From the NCBI GenBank assembly GCA_021209875.1, contig JAGYVD010000001.1, forward strand, positions 372,001 to 436,000: a stretch of 64,000 nucleotides of DNA. The letters run 5' to 3'. Source of the stretch: Rosellinia necatrix (taxonomy: Eukaryota > Ascomycota > Sordariomycetes > Xylariales > Xylariaceae). The notes beneath the pieces were generated by a model that saw only the letters and a program-made list of their open reading frames with translations, was not told where the DNA came from and did not search any database. Both the position numbers and the translations under genes were made by a program. Below are positions 38,326 to 49,622 of the stretch, piece by piece. Each line of letters begins with the position of its first letter. Position 1 is the stretch's first letter.

Positions 38326-38409
38326 TCAAAGACAACAACTTATATGACCATCGCTTAAATCTGACACAACCCCTATCCTTCCTAGACTGTGAATTCGATC
38401 CCAGGCATC

Positions 38410-38700
38410 TACGTCGCTGCCGACGCTTGACTCTACCTGGCGCTGAACCTCTTTCCTCTGCATATGTCCCGACGGCACTGGCGCCAGCCGTTTGGTTGAA
38501 CTCTCGCTGTGGACGTATCGCAGCAGGCAGGTCTCGATATCACTGGCGGATCCGGGCGGAACCAGGCCGGCGCCGACGTTCAAAGAGTAGTACATGTTGC
38601 TCGCTTCGGCTTGCCAGAGGATTGCCGTTGCGAGGGCCAGAGTCCAGGCAAAGGTGGCGAATCCATCGTCCCCATCTGCGACATAATAAGAACGCGTGGT
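38410..38700 (-). pseudogene. Possible fragment of a fungal rhodopsin-like (Pth11-type) membrane protein
   Basis: One minus-strand frame reads DGFATFAWTLALATAILWQ, then MYYSLNVG and LVPPGSASDIETCLLRY. The arrangement (D-F-x-x-x-A hydrophobic helix, then an extracellular stretch with Y and V-G, then a P-P and D-x-E-x-x-L-R run) is reminiscent of the second and third helices of fungal rhodopsin-like receptors. There is no matching N-terminus, no remaining helices and no start, so if real it is a remnant. The identification rests on pattern memory only. Confidence 0.28.
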
Positions 38701-38941
38701 AGGACATGCCTGGGCCGGGACCTCCGGGCGTCTCCACCGCGCGCAGAAGCACCTGCGGTGCTGGTAAAACAGGCATGGCGTAGACCCAAAGTCAGGTGCA
38801 CGATGTCCCCGGAAATAAGCGGAACGAACGCGGATCGTCTGAGAGCAGCGTGAGAACCCAGGACGGTTGTCTTCCAGAGCTAGGCACCCAAGTCGAGGGC
38901 TGACGAGTGACGGCGCGCATGGATATACAGCAAGTCAAGTC

Positions 38942-39709
38942 TTAAACATGCGGAACGGTCTCGCCTTCCTTCATGTTCACCATGACCGCCGTCTCCTTCC
39001 AGACCATCTCCCGCTTCTGTGTATCCCGTGACTCGACGCTAGTCTCGCATGGGGTTGTGCCATCAAGGTACAGATCCCGCAGCGGCTCGCCATGTTTTAC
39101 TCCCAAAGCCGCCTCCAGAGTGTCTGCGGCTGGGCGGCTCGTCAAGCGGATGGCAGTGCTATTGGGGAAGAAGTAGAGAATGCGTACTTGTGCGACCAAC
39201 TGCCTACTATGGCGATACGGCTGGCCGTCTTGTCCATGCTCTGAAGGAGCATGAGAGTAAGAAGCCAGTGGCCGAGGTAGTTTGAAGCGAACGTAGTGTC
39301 GAATCCATCACCCGTCCACGTCTGTTTTCCAAAATCATGGTGGCCTGCGGCCAGAACCAGGGCCTTGATAAGTGGGATCTGGCCAGCGGAGACGCGGCCC
39401 TTGTGAGGCTGTTAGTGTGTTGATGGTGGTAATCATCCGGGATAGCGACGGACATTGATGTGATTTGCGACCTGGCGCACATTGTCCAGTTTGGTCAAAT
39501 CAAGAGAGATAGCATCGTGTTCATGCGGGTGCGACGACCCTCCGTGGGCAAGAGCCGATGCGAGGGCTGGCGCCGATGCCGCATCTCGTACCGTGTAGAG
39601 GCCGTGCTAGGTTGAGAGCTCCGGCTTCTTGGCGATGTGTTCAGCGATAGCGCTTCCGAGCCCGCCATTGGCCCCGGTGACGAGGATGCTGCCTTTCGTT
39701 GCGGCCCAT
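38942..39709 (-). pseudogene. Broken short-chain dehydrogenase/reductase
   Basis: The minus strand begins with an ATG at 39709, but the reading frame of the NAD(P)-binding motif (SILVTGANGGLGSAIAEHI) is off by one base, consistent with an inserted G after the ATG. Further on come DLTKLDNVRQVANHI, then LVLAAG, then SNYLGHWLLTLMLLQSM with ASRIAIVGSW, the usual SDR order up to strand 5. Next the sequence jumps to a C-terminal part (RPAADTLEAALG ... VESRDTQKREMVW) ending at 38942. The YxxxK catalytic segment and its surroundings are missing, roughly 90 residues compared with intact relatives. There are at least two in-frame stops and frame changes. It is a pseudogene with an internal deletion. 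Confidence 0.75.
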
Positions 39710-41609
39710 AGTCAGACCTGATGCAGGAGCATCAAGAGGGCGCGTCTCAAACGAGATGGGCCGACGGAATGGTGAAATGTCGGAGGGACAAACGGCGCAA
39801 CGCAACGGACAAACAAGCATGGGGAGAAGGGGGGTGGGAGTTCAGTTCAGCTTTGAGCCTTTTACTTCAAGTATCCAGGTAGGTTCGTGGCCCTTGTCAT
39901 GCCGTGTAACCCAACGCTAAACCCCTATGACCAGTGCTACGTATCTCAGGATGCTTGCCTGTACAGTTGGGTCGTACCTCCCCTTACATATACTGGCATG
40001 GAAGAGTTGTAACTTGCTGAGTAGGTCAGCATCTTTCTGCTGTGCCCCCCCCCCCTTCCCCAAAATAGTGCATGCTTATCAGATTATCCGATCCCCGCCA
40101 ATCTTCCACATGGTCACTCCCCGATGTGCTTACACCTCAGGGCTGGCTATCCAGATTGAGGTCTAGTCACTAGCGGGTTGCAGCTGGGTCACAGGTAGAG
40201 AGTAAGAGCCCAGTAGTATCATCGGTTGCTGATCTTCATGCATTGTTATAATGCAACTGTGATAGACATAAGTGGCTGCACACGGTCAAGCGGTCGATTT
40301 GACAACCCTGTGCTGTTGCCAGAATAGCAATAGCGATCTCGTGGGTAGTGCTGCCATACTATTCTGTGGGCATGTATGCATCAACGATCTATTTAGCACT
40401 TATAAGAAGGTAGTTGATACCACATCTTGATCGCCTTTCCCATTGGCTATAATTATAAATTCCGCATACATAAAGTTTATGCGAATGGTATAGACTCAGG
40501 TTTGAATAGTATTGTTTCCCCCATCTGCTAATCCTCATTCCAGCTAGGTTACAGGTTACGGGAGTATTCTAATCCGGTTCATCCTCAGGGCAAAATAGAG
40601 TAAACAAAAATATAGCAAGCCGGCAAGGTGCAGGTCTCTTTTTAGCTTCGGTGCCCAGGGAATTCCGGGTGCAGTACGCGGGTCCTTATCCGATCTACAA
40701 TGGCCGGGTGCCCAACGAGCCGATCCCGTCTTTATCTCATTTTAAAGATACAAAAGCTAAAAGTACTGGTGTGTTGCTATAAGAGCCTTTCAAGACCTCA
40801 AGTAAATATAGGGACCTCGTTTATCTTTATTACTGATGGTTAAGATCGATAGTGTCTTCTTTTTGCTTTACATCTGGTTATTTATTCTTCATGTTGAATT
40901 AAAGATTGGTAGCTGCGCCTAGAAGAGATTTGCCAATACAAATAATCTCATACAGGATTGCCAGTTAAAATTTGGTTTGATTGATAACAAAGTCTGCGTT
41001 AGTACATATAAAATTATGTGCTCGACTGGTATTCAGCACCAGAACGCTAATAATGAGTATCAAGCGATTGCTACCCTTCAACAATAGTTATCACAAATCT
41101 CACGGTCTAGCTATCTTTTGGTATTGCGTGTGCCACCTTAACTCTGCAATGGGAGTTAGACACTTCAATTCTACGAAACTGAGGGTGCTATTATCGTACG
41201 CCTTTGGTGGGGAATGAATTATATGAAACCCTTCGTTTTAGTACCTCCTCATCCGATACCCATTACGCTCTATCTAGTGCTTGCTGCATAGATGACTGTC
41301 ACGATTTGTGCGACATTCCCATCGCTAATTACTAATTGAGATATTATGCAGTTCCACCCAGGGACAAAATCATTGCGGACTCAGTCCCGGTGCTAACGAG
41401 TTCGCTGCACGCCCAGCAGAAAAGCATAAGGATAAGCGAGTGTCTTGATTGAGCTTCCTATGAACAAGCGAGCGTCCGCGACCATTGCGCTACCCATCAC
41501 AGAAGACCCTCGCCTAACGCTAGCCTTTTAGAATATGTCAACTGCTTTCCGCTTCGCCCCCACCCCCCCTTTTTATCTCCACACGTCTCTGAATCCCCCG
41601 TGTTGTGGT
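39710..41609. other. Intergenic region, no gene seen
   Basis: Moderately AT-rich between 40.2 and 41.5 kb, with a C10 tract near 40047. Open frames are short and unsupported. Confidence 0.5.
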
Positions 41610-42096
41610 CTACTGGAAGAACCAGTTCACCTGGGTCCGGCCGACGTCGAGGGACGCGATGTCGTCGAAGATGGCGGGCGCGACGTCGATGCCGTTCGTG
41701 CCGCAGCCGGGGCACAGGTCGACGACCTGTGCGGCCGTCTGGCGCCCGTTGCCCTGGATGGTGATCCAGCGCCCGCAGTTGGCGCCGTTGGCGTAGTCCG
41801 CCGAGTTGAGGGCGACGACCGGCGAGCCGTCGTTGTCCGTCCGGCCACAGGCGCCGAGACCCTTTTTTTTTGGCGATCGCAAATATGTTAGAGATTATAT
41901 GTCTTTCACAGGGGGGGGGGAAGAGGGGGACAGAGCGTGGAAGGCTATGTAAAAGGAGGGCGTGTAGATCGCATGGCGATCGCTGCTAGGGGAGGGGGGG
42001 ACTTACAGGGTGGAACCAGGTCATGTCGCCGGTCTTAGCAGCCACAGAGGTGGCGAAAGCCGCAACGGCAGCGATGATCATAGCCTTGGAAAACAT
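41610..42096 (-). CDS. Small secreted double-psi beta-barrel (RlpA/expansin-like) protein
   Basis: Two exons on the minus strand, 42007-42096 and 41610-41861, give 113 residues. The 145-nt intron starts GTAAGT and ends AAAG after an A9 tract. The AG is unusual in lacking a pyrimidine stretch but restores the frame exactly. Residues 1-20 are a signal peptide (MFSKAMIIAAVAAFATSVAA). The mature part shows the DPBB pattern: TWFHP, then GACG (C35), VALNS, NCGRW (C59), VVDLCPGCG (C80, C83), IDVAPAIFDDIA and a final VNW. The four cysteines can form two disulphides. The family includes expansin-like and barwin-like wall-binding proteins and small secreted fungal proteins. The conserved aspartate of the barrel (D78) is present. 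No second carbohydrate-binding domain is attached. The likely location is the cell wall or outside the cell. Confidence 0.88.
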
Positions 42097-42156
42097 TTTT
42101 GGAAGAGGTAGATGCTTTTTGGAAGATATGAATGCTTTTAAGTTTCTGTTTGATGT

Positions 42157-42198
42157 TGATGCTGTGCTGTGCTGTGCTGTGCTATACTGTGCTGTGTT
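42157..42198. repeat. (GCTGT)n pentanucleotide repeat in the DPBB gene leader
   Basis: Several GCTGT units with one TATACT interruption lie between the candidate TATA box and the start codon. Confidence 0.75.
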
Positions 42199-42230
42199 GA
42201 GTCTGGTTGAAGTCGTGGGCATATTCTGCT

Positions 42231-42237
42231 TCTTATA
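42231..42237 (-). promoter_or_regulatory. Candidate TATA box of the secreted DPBB gene
   Basis: TATAAGA on the minus strand, about 135 bp before the start codon. Between them lies a TGTGC/GCTGT pentamer repeat that would fall in the 5' leader. Confidence 0.45.
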
Positions 42238-45200
42238 CTGGGCGGAACCACACCACATGCCTCTCAAGGGCCTTCATGATTCCAGAATTGTGCGACCCGA
42301 ACCTGTCATGGCGGACAACAGAGACCACGTGGTGCCATCCTGAGATGTTGACGCCAGCCGTCGTATGTCATCTGCGCCTTCTAGTGTTGAGCGAGCACGG
42401 CGTGGTGGGTAGGTAGGCGTAGTGAGCAGGCGTGCCCAATTACCTTCCCGTTGAAGCCTTGCCCTTGAGCGGCAATTGCCTTACATTCCTTCCACCAAGG
42501 GCAGCTATTCCCCACGTGAAGCGTATTATTACCTCAGATATTCCCGTTGCCGTAAGTCGGAGGGAGGGAGGGCGGAAGAGGACCGCCGGCGGGCGTCCCT
42601 ATCCGGGGGTAAGGCGACGAATAACTAGCCTCTTCCGCACTTCGGCTGCTTTCTCTTAAAATGCCTGCTGCTGACGGATACCTCATGCATTTTCTTTTTA
42701 TTTCCCGATTTAGCTCTGACCTTGGAATTATCTGATTATTCACAAACCGGTGGCTTGATCGCCATTTTAGGAACAAAGGTAAGCCGACTCTGGTTTTCTC
42801 TGCTGGGGATCGTTGTCGAACTAATTTCGGCCATAATATTTCACAATGCCAATAAGTCCTGGAAGTAAGCTCTGGCTACACCGCCCGGAGGCCCTGGGTC
42901 ACCCAGATTCCAGACTGTGGCTATGATGTTCAACTGATTGATCCCTATGATGTAACAGAGAGCGGGTTACCTAAACGGTCGGGATTTAGGCGATTTCCCC
43001 CTGGCTGATCATTGCCCAATTAAAACTACTTTAATCGCAGAGCCTCAGGGGATCCGAACTACCGTTAGCAGTGTAACGCCTCAGCTCGACATCCGGTCCT
43101 GAAGCTTCGAGTGACGGGAGAATGGCGGCGCCCGGAAGCCTGGCAATGAGTCTGACGGCCCGATGACAGTCTACCCTCAGAGCTTTCAAGGCCACCAGGC
43201 GTCAGCAAATCACGCCGCGCATCAGCAGCCCGCAGGAGTTTGCGAAAGGCGTCAGCTCATCCTCCGTTACTAAGTTGGGTCCTATGTCGATATTATGCTT
43301 ACCAACATCTAAGCCGAAGTCCAAATTCGTCCTTCGCTCGCGCCATCTGCCAAACAAAAAGAGGTTTCTCTTACTTTATAGAAACTAGAAACACAGTTCC
43401 GGCCAATGGCAACATTGTGGAAGACCGCAACAGGCGCTTTCTTCAATTCTTCCCTGCATCGCTGGAACTTCTGCCTGCCTAATTGGGCGAAACTAACCGA
43501 ATAAGCGAATATAAGCTAGCAGTCGCAAAGACCCAAGGCTGATAACACCTCATCCCTCACCGTCATAAGCTTTTCTGTACCTGGATGAGCGGGAGGAGGA
43601 GGCGAGCTTTGAGTCATTAACTTGAACCGTCCGTGCCTCTCGGTATAGAAAGGTACCGAAACGCCTACTTCTAAGCGTCCGCATAGACTAAGCCTGGGCG
43701 ATTGTGTTGACTGGACTTGCCTTCGGATCGGAGCGCCACAGTTCCAACTGCCGGAGATTATAGAAATGGCTTCACTGTCGTCGCACAAGGAGGAGTATCC
43801 CGTCTTAGAACGGTCAGTTCTCTTCTGCGACATTAAGTTGCGTGTGGGCGTGAGAACACGGTATGTATGTGTCTGTCACTTGTGTTTTTAGTCTGAAATC
43901 GTATGCTGATGAGTGGCTAAAGCTAGCAAAACTTAATCTAGGTTAAAAACCTGTTACTAACGAACGGGTGGGGATTGGGTATGATCGGCTGAGAATGGTC
44001 TGAGATATTAAGAAACGTGGACCTTCATGCGGGGCGATATTCTATTGTTACTGACACAACACTGGGAAATATATGGAAATAAAAGACGTGGGAAATGTAA
44101 TCGGGATTCGTGTTCACTTATCCTATCGAGGCTCTAGTGGCATTATGATATTGCCACGTTTCTTCATCATTGGTTATTATGTTCGCCGAGCTACGCGCCT
44201 AGCCCGTGACTTACCCAACCCGAGTATTACTCGCGTCCCTTCGTGTAATAATAACCAGGCTCATGATTCTTGACCCGGAAGCTTTGGCGATGATAGCCGT
44301 TAGTTTAGAAGATAACGGGCCAACAATATCGAGTGATATATATCCTTGCCTTTCTTCCTCTTTCTTCTCATCTTATCCATACTGGGCGTATGTCCACTGC
44401 TCATCATATCCGCCTTAGGGGACACCAAGCCTGATTATTCGGTTAAGCGCATCGCCATCTTCAGTGGAATATTTTTCAAGCCGTGTCCGCCTCTTTATTT
44501 GCGGCGCGCGCCATTGTCTCAGGAGTTCTCAGCGTGAGAGCGGCTCGATGTCACCTCCGAGAAGCCGTTAGTGATGGGCGCAACCTTGACATATGGCCCT
44601 TGGGTCGGGGCGTGCTCGGGGCCGCCTCTGGTGTCTTGCGGGTGATCTTCGCATCCATATGATCACAGACGGCGTATGCATGTTGACACACTATTTTGCG
44701 TGTCCTGCCTCATTGGGGGCGTCGTGACTCCTTCGATCCTGCATCGCCGCCACGACTCCAGGCGAGATCAACGGATTTATTATGGGGGAGTCACCGAACG
44801 CCGATTCCTGGAACGTGCGCGGCGCCCTGTGACGCCAATCCAGGCCGGCAGCATTTGGCATGCCGGCCACGTGTCGAGGCTTCCTCCGAGGGTGTGGCCG
44901 GGGGCGTTATTGGGTCCTTTGCCGGTCGAAGGATCGTTGAGCGTGATAAGTGGGCTAGCATAAGGCTGTATGATTGAGAAGTGTGCCTGAGACACTTCGA
45001 CTGCTTAGCCCGCTCTTTGCGGCGACCTATCACCCGCAGTTTCAGAATTTCCCCGGCCTCTTCCGACATACCATTAATAGAAACAGGGGAGCGAGCCGCC
45101 GCCGATCTCTTTTCGGACGTTGGCGATGGATATTGCCCGGGCCAGACTGGGAGCGTTCCGAGCACCTCATCACTCATATAATGCCATGTTGATGACAACT

Positions 45201-46273
45201 CAACCGCGAACCTTCTTTACCCTTTGTCATCGTCATCTCCTACTTCTTCGTTGTGTTTGTATTGTATTGTTAGACATTGGAGTTGCGTTTGGAATGCTCG
45301 GCGTGCTGGGCGAGTCCATAGCACATGCCCGAGTACTTGGCCCGGACGGCGACACGCACGCACGCACGCTCACGTCGTCTACGGAGGAGGAATGATCGGC
45401 CGACGGTGAGCAGCAAGACGATACACCGACCTGGTCCTATCGGCGATAACTCTCGCCACTCTCTACTGCGGTGAGCGGTGCTGATTGTAATGAATGACTA
45501 ATGCTAATTGCAAACAGAGATATCTGAATGGCAAGGAAGATGAATGACGTCGAGCACATCTCGAGCTTCCGCCCAGACCATTATTCTTATCGCCGATCTG
45601 AGAAGAGCAGATAGATATGATGACATAATGAGGGAAGGAGAACGTTTCGGGGAATCAACGTAGATTACTAAATGAATCCGGTTATGCGCCGGACTTGGGG
45701 AGTGCCTGGGATCTCGCCTGGAGAAAAACGGGAAAAAAGCTTGGGGTCGAGCAGATAAGTAAGTAGGACAGCTCCGAAACTCCGGCGACAACGAGGCGAC
45801 TCCACCTCCCGGCACTAACTCATGTCAGTGCGAAGTGCCGAATCGAGCCCTGTCGAGCCCTGTCGAGCCCTATCGAACCCTCAGACCGTTTACCTTACAA
45901 CCTGCATATGTCCAACGGCTTTTAGCCGGCCACTCGACGCGACGCGAGATATGGATGTCAGCTCCTGTTCTCCTGTTCTTCTGTCCTCCTGTTATCCCTT
46001 GGAGCCATAAGTTCGTCCCGCTCTGTAATCAGCCCTGCTGGAGTTGTAGGAGTTTTCATTGACGGCATACCCCCCCTGCCCGTCCGCTCGCTCGCTCGTG
46101 GTGGGACTTCCCGAGGCCCGCGCGATGGGTGGGTTTTGGATCGTGTCAAATCGACCAGCCCGCTAGACTAGAAGCCGAAGCCGCTAGACTAGTATGATGG
46201 GCCATGATGTCGCTCCGATCGAGAGCCTAGTCTGGTCTTGGCTGCAAAGCAGTTGGCCGCTGGGCGAAAATTG
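42238..46273. other. Interval without a convincing gene, with possible relic frames
   Basis: Base composition is ordinary. A plus-strand frame at 44483-44662 (REAVSDGRNLDIWPLGRGVLG) and neighbouring frames to about 45395 (LLDIGVAFGMLGVLGES) read as protein-like but are broken by stops and lack starts. They may be the remains of a membrane-protein gene that I cannot name. A 105-codon minus-strand frame at 43516-43833 has an ATG but no recognisable feature. Confidence 0.4.
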
Positions 46274-46280
46274 TATAAAG
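46274..46280 (+). promoter_or_regulatory. Candidate TATA box of the alcohol dehydrogenase gene
   Basis: TATAAAG about 155 bp upstream of the start codon, a typical distance for a fungal gene with a TATA element. Confidence 0.5.
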
Positions 46281-46431
46281 GTGGTGCGGCCCGTCGACGG
46301 AGAGGGGAAGATGATCAGATGCAAGGCATGAGAGCTTGAACATCATCGAGAGACCTGACTACATCGCCCAGAGCACCCACGACTTTCTTCTCCTGTGCTA
46401 TCCATTGCGAACCTCCGAGATTACAACCACT

Positions 46432-47585
46432 ATGCCGACCTTCACCGTATTCAAGGGCAACGAGTCGGGTGCGCCCAAGAAAGCAACAACCACCAAGCCC
46501 GATGAGCTATCCGGTGATCAAGTATTCGTGAGGATAACGGCCTCCGGCCTCTGCGGGACAGGTGAGGGAGATCTCCAAGACGATGCGCTAGAGCACACAA
46601 ACTAATATCTCGGACAGATCTGCATCACGTAAACAACCCCCCCATACCCCGCAGTTCTTTTCTTATTTTTTTTATTTTATTTTTTTGGCTTGAGTTTTTA
46701 CACTAACCCTTCCCATCGTAGCGAAAGCAAGACATGGCCCTCGGCCACGAGGGCGTGGGCGTCGTCGAGGAGACGGGCCCGCTCTGCAAGGTGCTGAAGA
46801 AGGGCGACCGCGTGGGCTGGGGCTACAACCACAACTTCTGCGGGCACTGCGCCGAGTGCCTGGCGGGGCACGACATCTACTGCCGCCAGCGGGCGCTGTA
46901 CGGGTACGCGGACCTCGACCAGGGCAGCTTCGGCTCGCACGCGGTGTGGCGGGAGGTCGCGCTGTTCCGGATCCCGGACGGCATCTCGGACGAGGACGCG
47001 GCGCCGCTGCAGTGCGCCGGGGCGACCGTGTTCAGCGCCCTGCATGGGTACGGCACGCGCGCCGACGAGACGGTCGGCGTCATGGGCGTCGGCGGGCTCG
47101 GCCACCTGGCCATCCAGTTCGCCGCCAAGATGGGCTGCCGCGTCGTCGTCTTCTCGGGGTCGGACGGCAAGCGCGAGGAGGCGCTGCGGCTCGGCGCGCA
47201 CGAGTTCGTCGTCGCCGCCCGCGGCGGCGCGCCCCTCGCCGTCGACCGCCCCGTCGACCGCCTCCTCGTCACCACCTCGGCCCAGCCCGACTGGGCCCAG
47301 ATCCTGCCCATCCTGGCCCCGCGCGCCACCGTGTACCCGCTCAGCGTCGCCCCCGGCAACTTCGAGATCCCGTACATGGGCATGCTGGCCAAGGGCATCA
47401 CCGTCCAGGGCTCCGTGGTCGCGCCGCGGCTCGCGCACGAGCGCATGCTCGAGTTCGCCGCCCTCCACCGCATCCGCCCCGTGCTCCAGCTGTTCGACAT
47501 GACCGAGGAGGGCATCCTCGACGCCATGGAGAAGCTGGACCGGGGGCAGGTCCACTTCCGCGCCGTGCTGAAGCCGGTTGCTTAG
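46432..47585 (+). CDS. Zinc-dependent alcohol dehydrogenase (cinnamyl-alcohol-dehydrogenase-like MDR)
   Basis: Three exons, 46432-46561, 46618-46628 (an 11-nt microexon) and 46722-47585, give 334 residues. The introns are 56 nt (GTGAGG ... CGGACAG with ACTAAT) and 93 nt (GTAAAC ... CGTAG with ACTAAC). Catalytic-zinc ligands are C41 (GLCGTD), H56-E57 (GHEG) and C145 (PLQCAGAT). Structural-zinc cysteines are C87, C90, C93 and C101. A Rossmann GVGGLG motif lies at 169-174. The SGSDGKREEAL segment after strand 2 suggests NADP(H) rather than NAD. The whole frame follows the CAD/YADH6-7 group, which reduces aliphatic and aromatic aldehydes. Its length is slightly below the usual 350-360 residues, mainly at the N-terminus. 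Codon use is very GC-rich. No pathway partner is adjacent. Confidence 0.92.
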
Positions 47586-48423
47586 ATGGGCCGCCGCCAC
47601 TTTCACGGCGTGTGTGCGTGTGTGCGTGTGTGCATGTGTGTGTTTGTGTGTGTGTATGTATATATATAAGAATTCGGTATATAGAGACGAGGTATATATG
47701 ACGTGATGGCTTCTTACCTGGTTACCATTACTAAATACTCATGCGTGCTATGAACCGATTTTGTGCATCGTAACTCCTCAAATTGCCTTTTGCTTGATTG
47801 GGGCGAGAGACAGGTAAGAAGTCTACTACCTCTAGCGGTTTAGTACCCTTCTGTCAATGAGTTAGTTCCTATCTACCTGGTGCCTGGTGAACCACAAATC
47901 CACACTAAAACAGTGGATGGAAACAACGATTTCCAGGGCAGATGTGACCTGCACCATTGTCCTTGTGCGCCATCCTGATTCTGATCCCAGTGTGGCCACG
48001 CTGAAATGATTGGGTAGCGATGTTGCACCATGCAGGTAGGTTGATGGGATAGAGGATTCTAGTTCATACTGTTCTGGGCACAGCGCGTAAAGTACACAAA
48101 TAAACAATAAACAATAAACAAATCAAGCCAAAATGAATAGGTAACACTAGGGATTCACTAGTTGCTACTGGCGGTCGGGTTCAAGAGCTACACTGTATAG
48201 CACATTGGCATTGCCCAACGCCGAGGCAAGGGATATTCTAATTGCTACACAAGCAGAATTAGTGTTTATTTATATCAATAGGGCAACACCTGATCTGTTA
48301 CTTCTATTTTCCTCCATTCCTTCTCTATTCCTTCTCCATTCCTTCTCCACTTCTTCTCTAATTACTTCCCATACTATAAACCGAGTCCAACCTATTGCTC
48401 AATTGTCCCCTTTCACTATCAAC
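47586..48423. other. Intergenic region between the dehydrogenase and the coiled-coil gene
   Basis: A GT/TGTGTG-rich tract follows the dehydrogenase stop (about 47608-47670). The rest, including repeated AAACAAT units near 48100, shows no gene. The last 120 bases are pyrimidine-rich (CTTCTCC repeats) and fit a promoter and leader. Confidence 0.55.
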
Positions 48424-49622
48424 ATGGATGTGGTACCTTCGCCAGAAGTGCCAAACTTTCATGAAATGGCGGATCACGCAAACGCTCTAGGAAACGATAT
48501 TCAGCTGTCCCAAAACTTGCCCGCGTTCAATGACCCAAATATCACAACAAACAAACGTGACGAACTCGCAAATAACGTCAATAATATCCGGCAAGATATC
48601 CAGCGAGATGTCGCCCAGCCTGTTCTCCGAGAGATGACGGTGGTAATAGAACAGGTCATGACACAAGGTTATAAGACTCTGACGGATGATCTTACGAAAG
48701 AGATCAGGACTCTCGGAAGTGATATTACGACAGAGATCAGGACTCTCGGAAGTGATATTACGACAGAGATCAGGACTCTCGGAAGTGATCTACAAGCCTT
48801 TAAGAGTGATCTCACGACAGAGATCAGGACTCTCGGAAGTGATCTACAAGCCTTCAAGAGTGATCTTACGAAAGAGATCAGGACTCTCGGAAGTGACCTC
48901 ACGAAAGAGATCAGCACTCTTAAGAAGGACCTCACATACGAGATTCACATTGTCAACAGTGACCTCCAATTCATTAAGAGTGATATCCAAGCCGCCAAGA
49001 ACGATCTACGAGTCGTTAACAATCTGCAAGACGTCAAGAACGATCTACAAGTCGTCAAGAGTGACCTCACGGAAGAGATCGATACTGTTAAGAAAGATCT
49101 CCGGGCTGTTAAAAATGGTATCGCAAATAGGCTCGCGAGTGAGATCGACGCCCTTGAGCAAGGACTTAAGGCTAACATATCTGCCCGGTAAGCCGATAGT
49201 TGGTTTAATTTTGGGAAAACAAAGCTGACTTGAAGATCAGTGAAATGAATAGCATCGCACGGGCACAGAACTCGTGGAATCCCCCGAAACGTATTCCTCT
49301 GTATTCCCCTTTAACGAATACAGAAATTGAGCAATTCCCGGAAACCGAGAGAGAGCTCTCGGAGCTCACTGGTGAGATTAATCTTTCCACTACTTTATGT
49401 TGGTATTACTTTAGGCACAGAGCTAATTCTTTTCTTTTCTTTTTTTTTTTTTTTTGCCTTATAGAACCAGACTTAATCCAACTGCTGGGAGAACTTGACG
49501 ACCCGTACCAGGATCCTAGCTACGGTACTCTGGATGAGAAAAAGACAAGGTTACAGATGTTGGCCGGAATCAGAGAAGTCTCCGAGTATTACATGAGTAA
49601 ACCGAGGGCCCTCACGGAGTAG
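48424..49622 (+). CDS. Coiled-coil protein built on 11- and 18-residue repeats
   Basis: Three exons, 48424-49187, 49241-49371 and 49465-49622, give 350 residues. Introns of 53 nt (GTAAGC ... ATCAG) and 93 nt (GTGAGA ... T-rich ... TATAG) keep frame at both junctions. The ATG at 48424 is in an AACATGG context. The frame is open upstream, but there it encodes only leader-like sequence. Residues about 90-170 repeat the unit EIRTLGSDLTT (11 residues) or the same unit plus a DLQAFKS heptad (18 residues). Related SDLQ..K/NDL units continue to about residue 245. All this predicts one long coiled coil. The C-terminal part (after the first intron) is a non-repetitive acidic region ending SEYYMSKPRALTE. 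There is no signal peptide or membrane segment. Its function is unknown to me. Its neighbour downstream is a HET-domain gene on the same strand. Confidence 0.72.
48690..48935 (+). repeat. In-gene 33/54-bp tandem repeats
   Basis: The string AGATCAGGACTCTCGGAAGT or close variants starts at 48701, 48734, 48767, 48821, 48875 and 48908, i.e. spacings of 33, 33, 54, 54 and 33 bp. The 54-bp units are the 33-bp unit plus 21 bp (one heptad). The copies are nearly identical in DNA, so the expansion is recent. Confidence 0.92.

Noticed and set aside
46698..47701. Long alternate frames across the dehydrogenase gene
   Set aside because: They are shadows from extreme third-position GC bias. The dehydrogenase frame has all zinc and nucleotide-binding residues.
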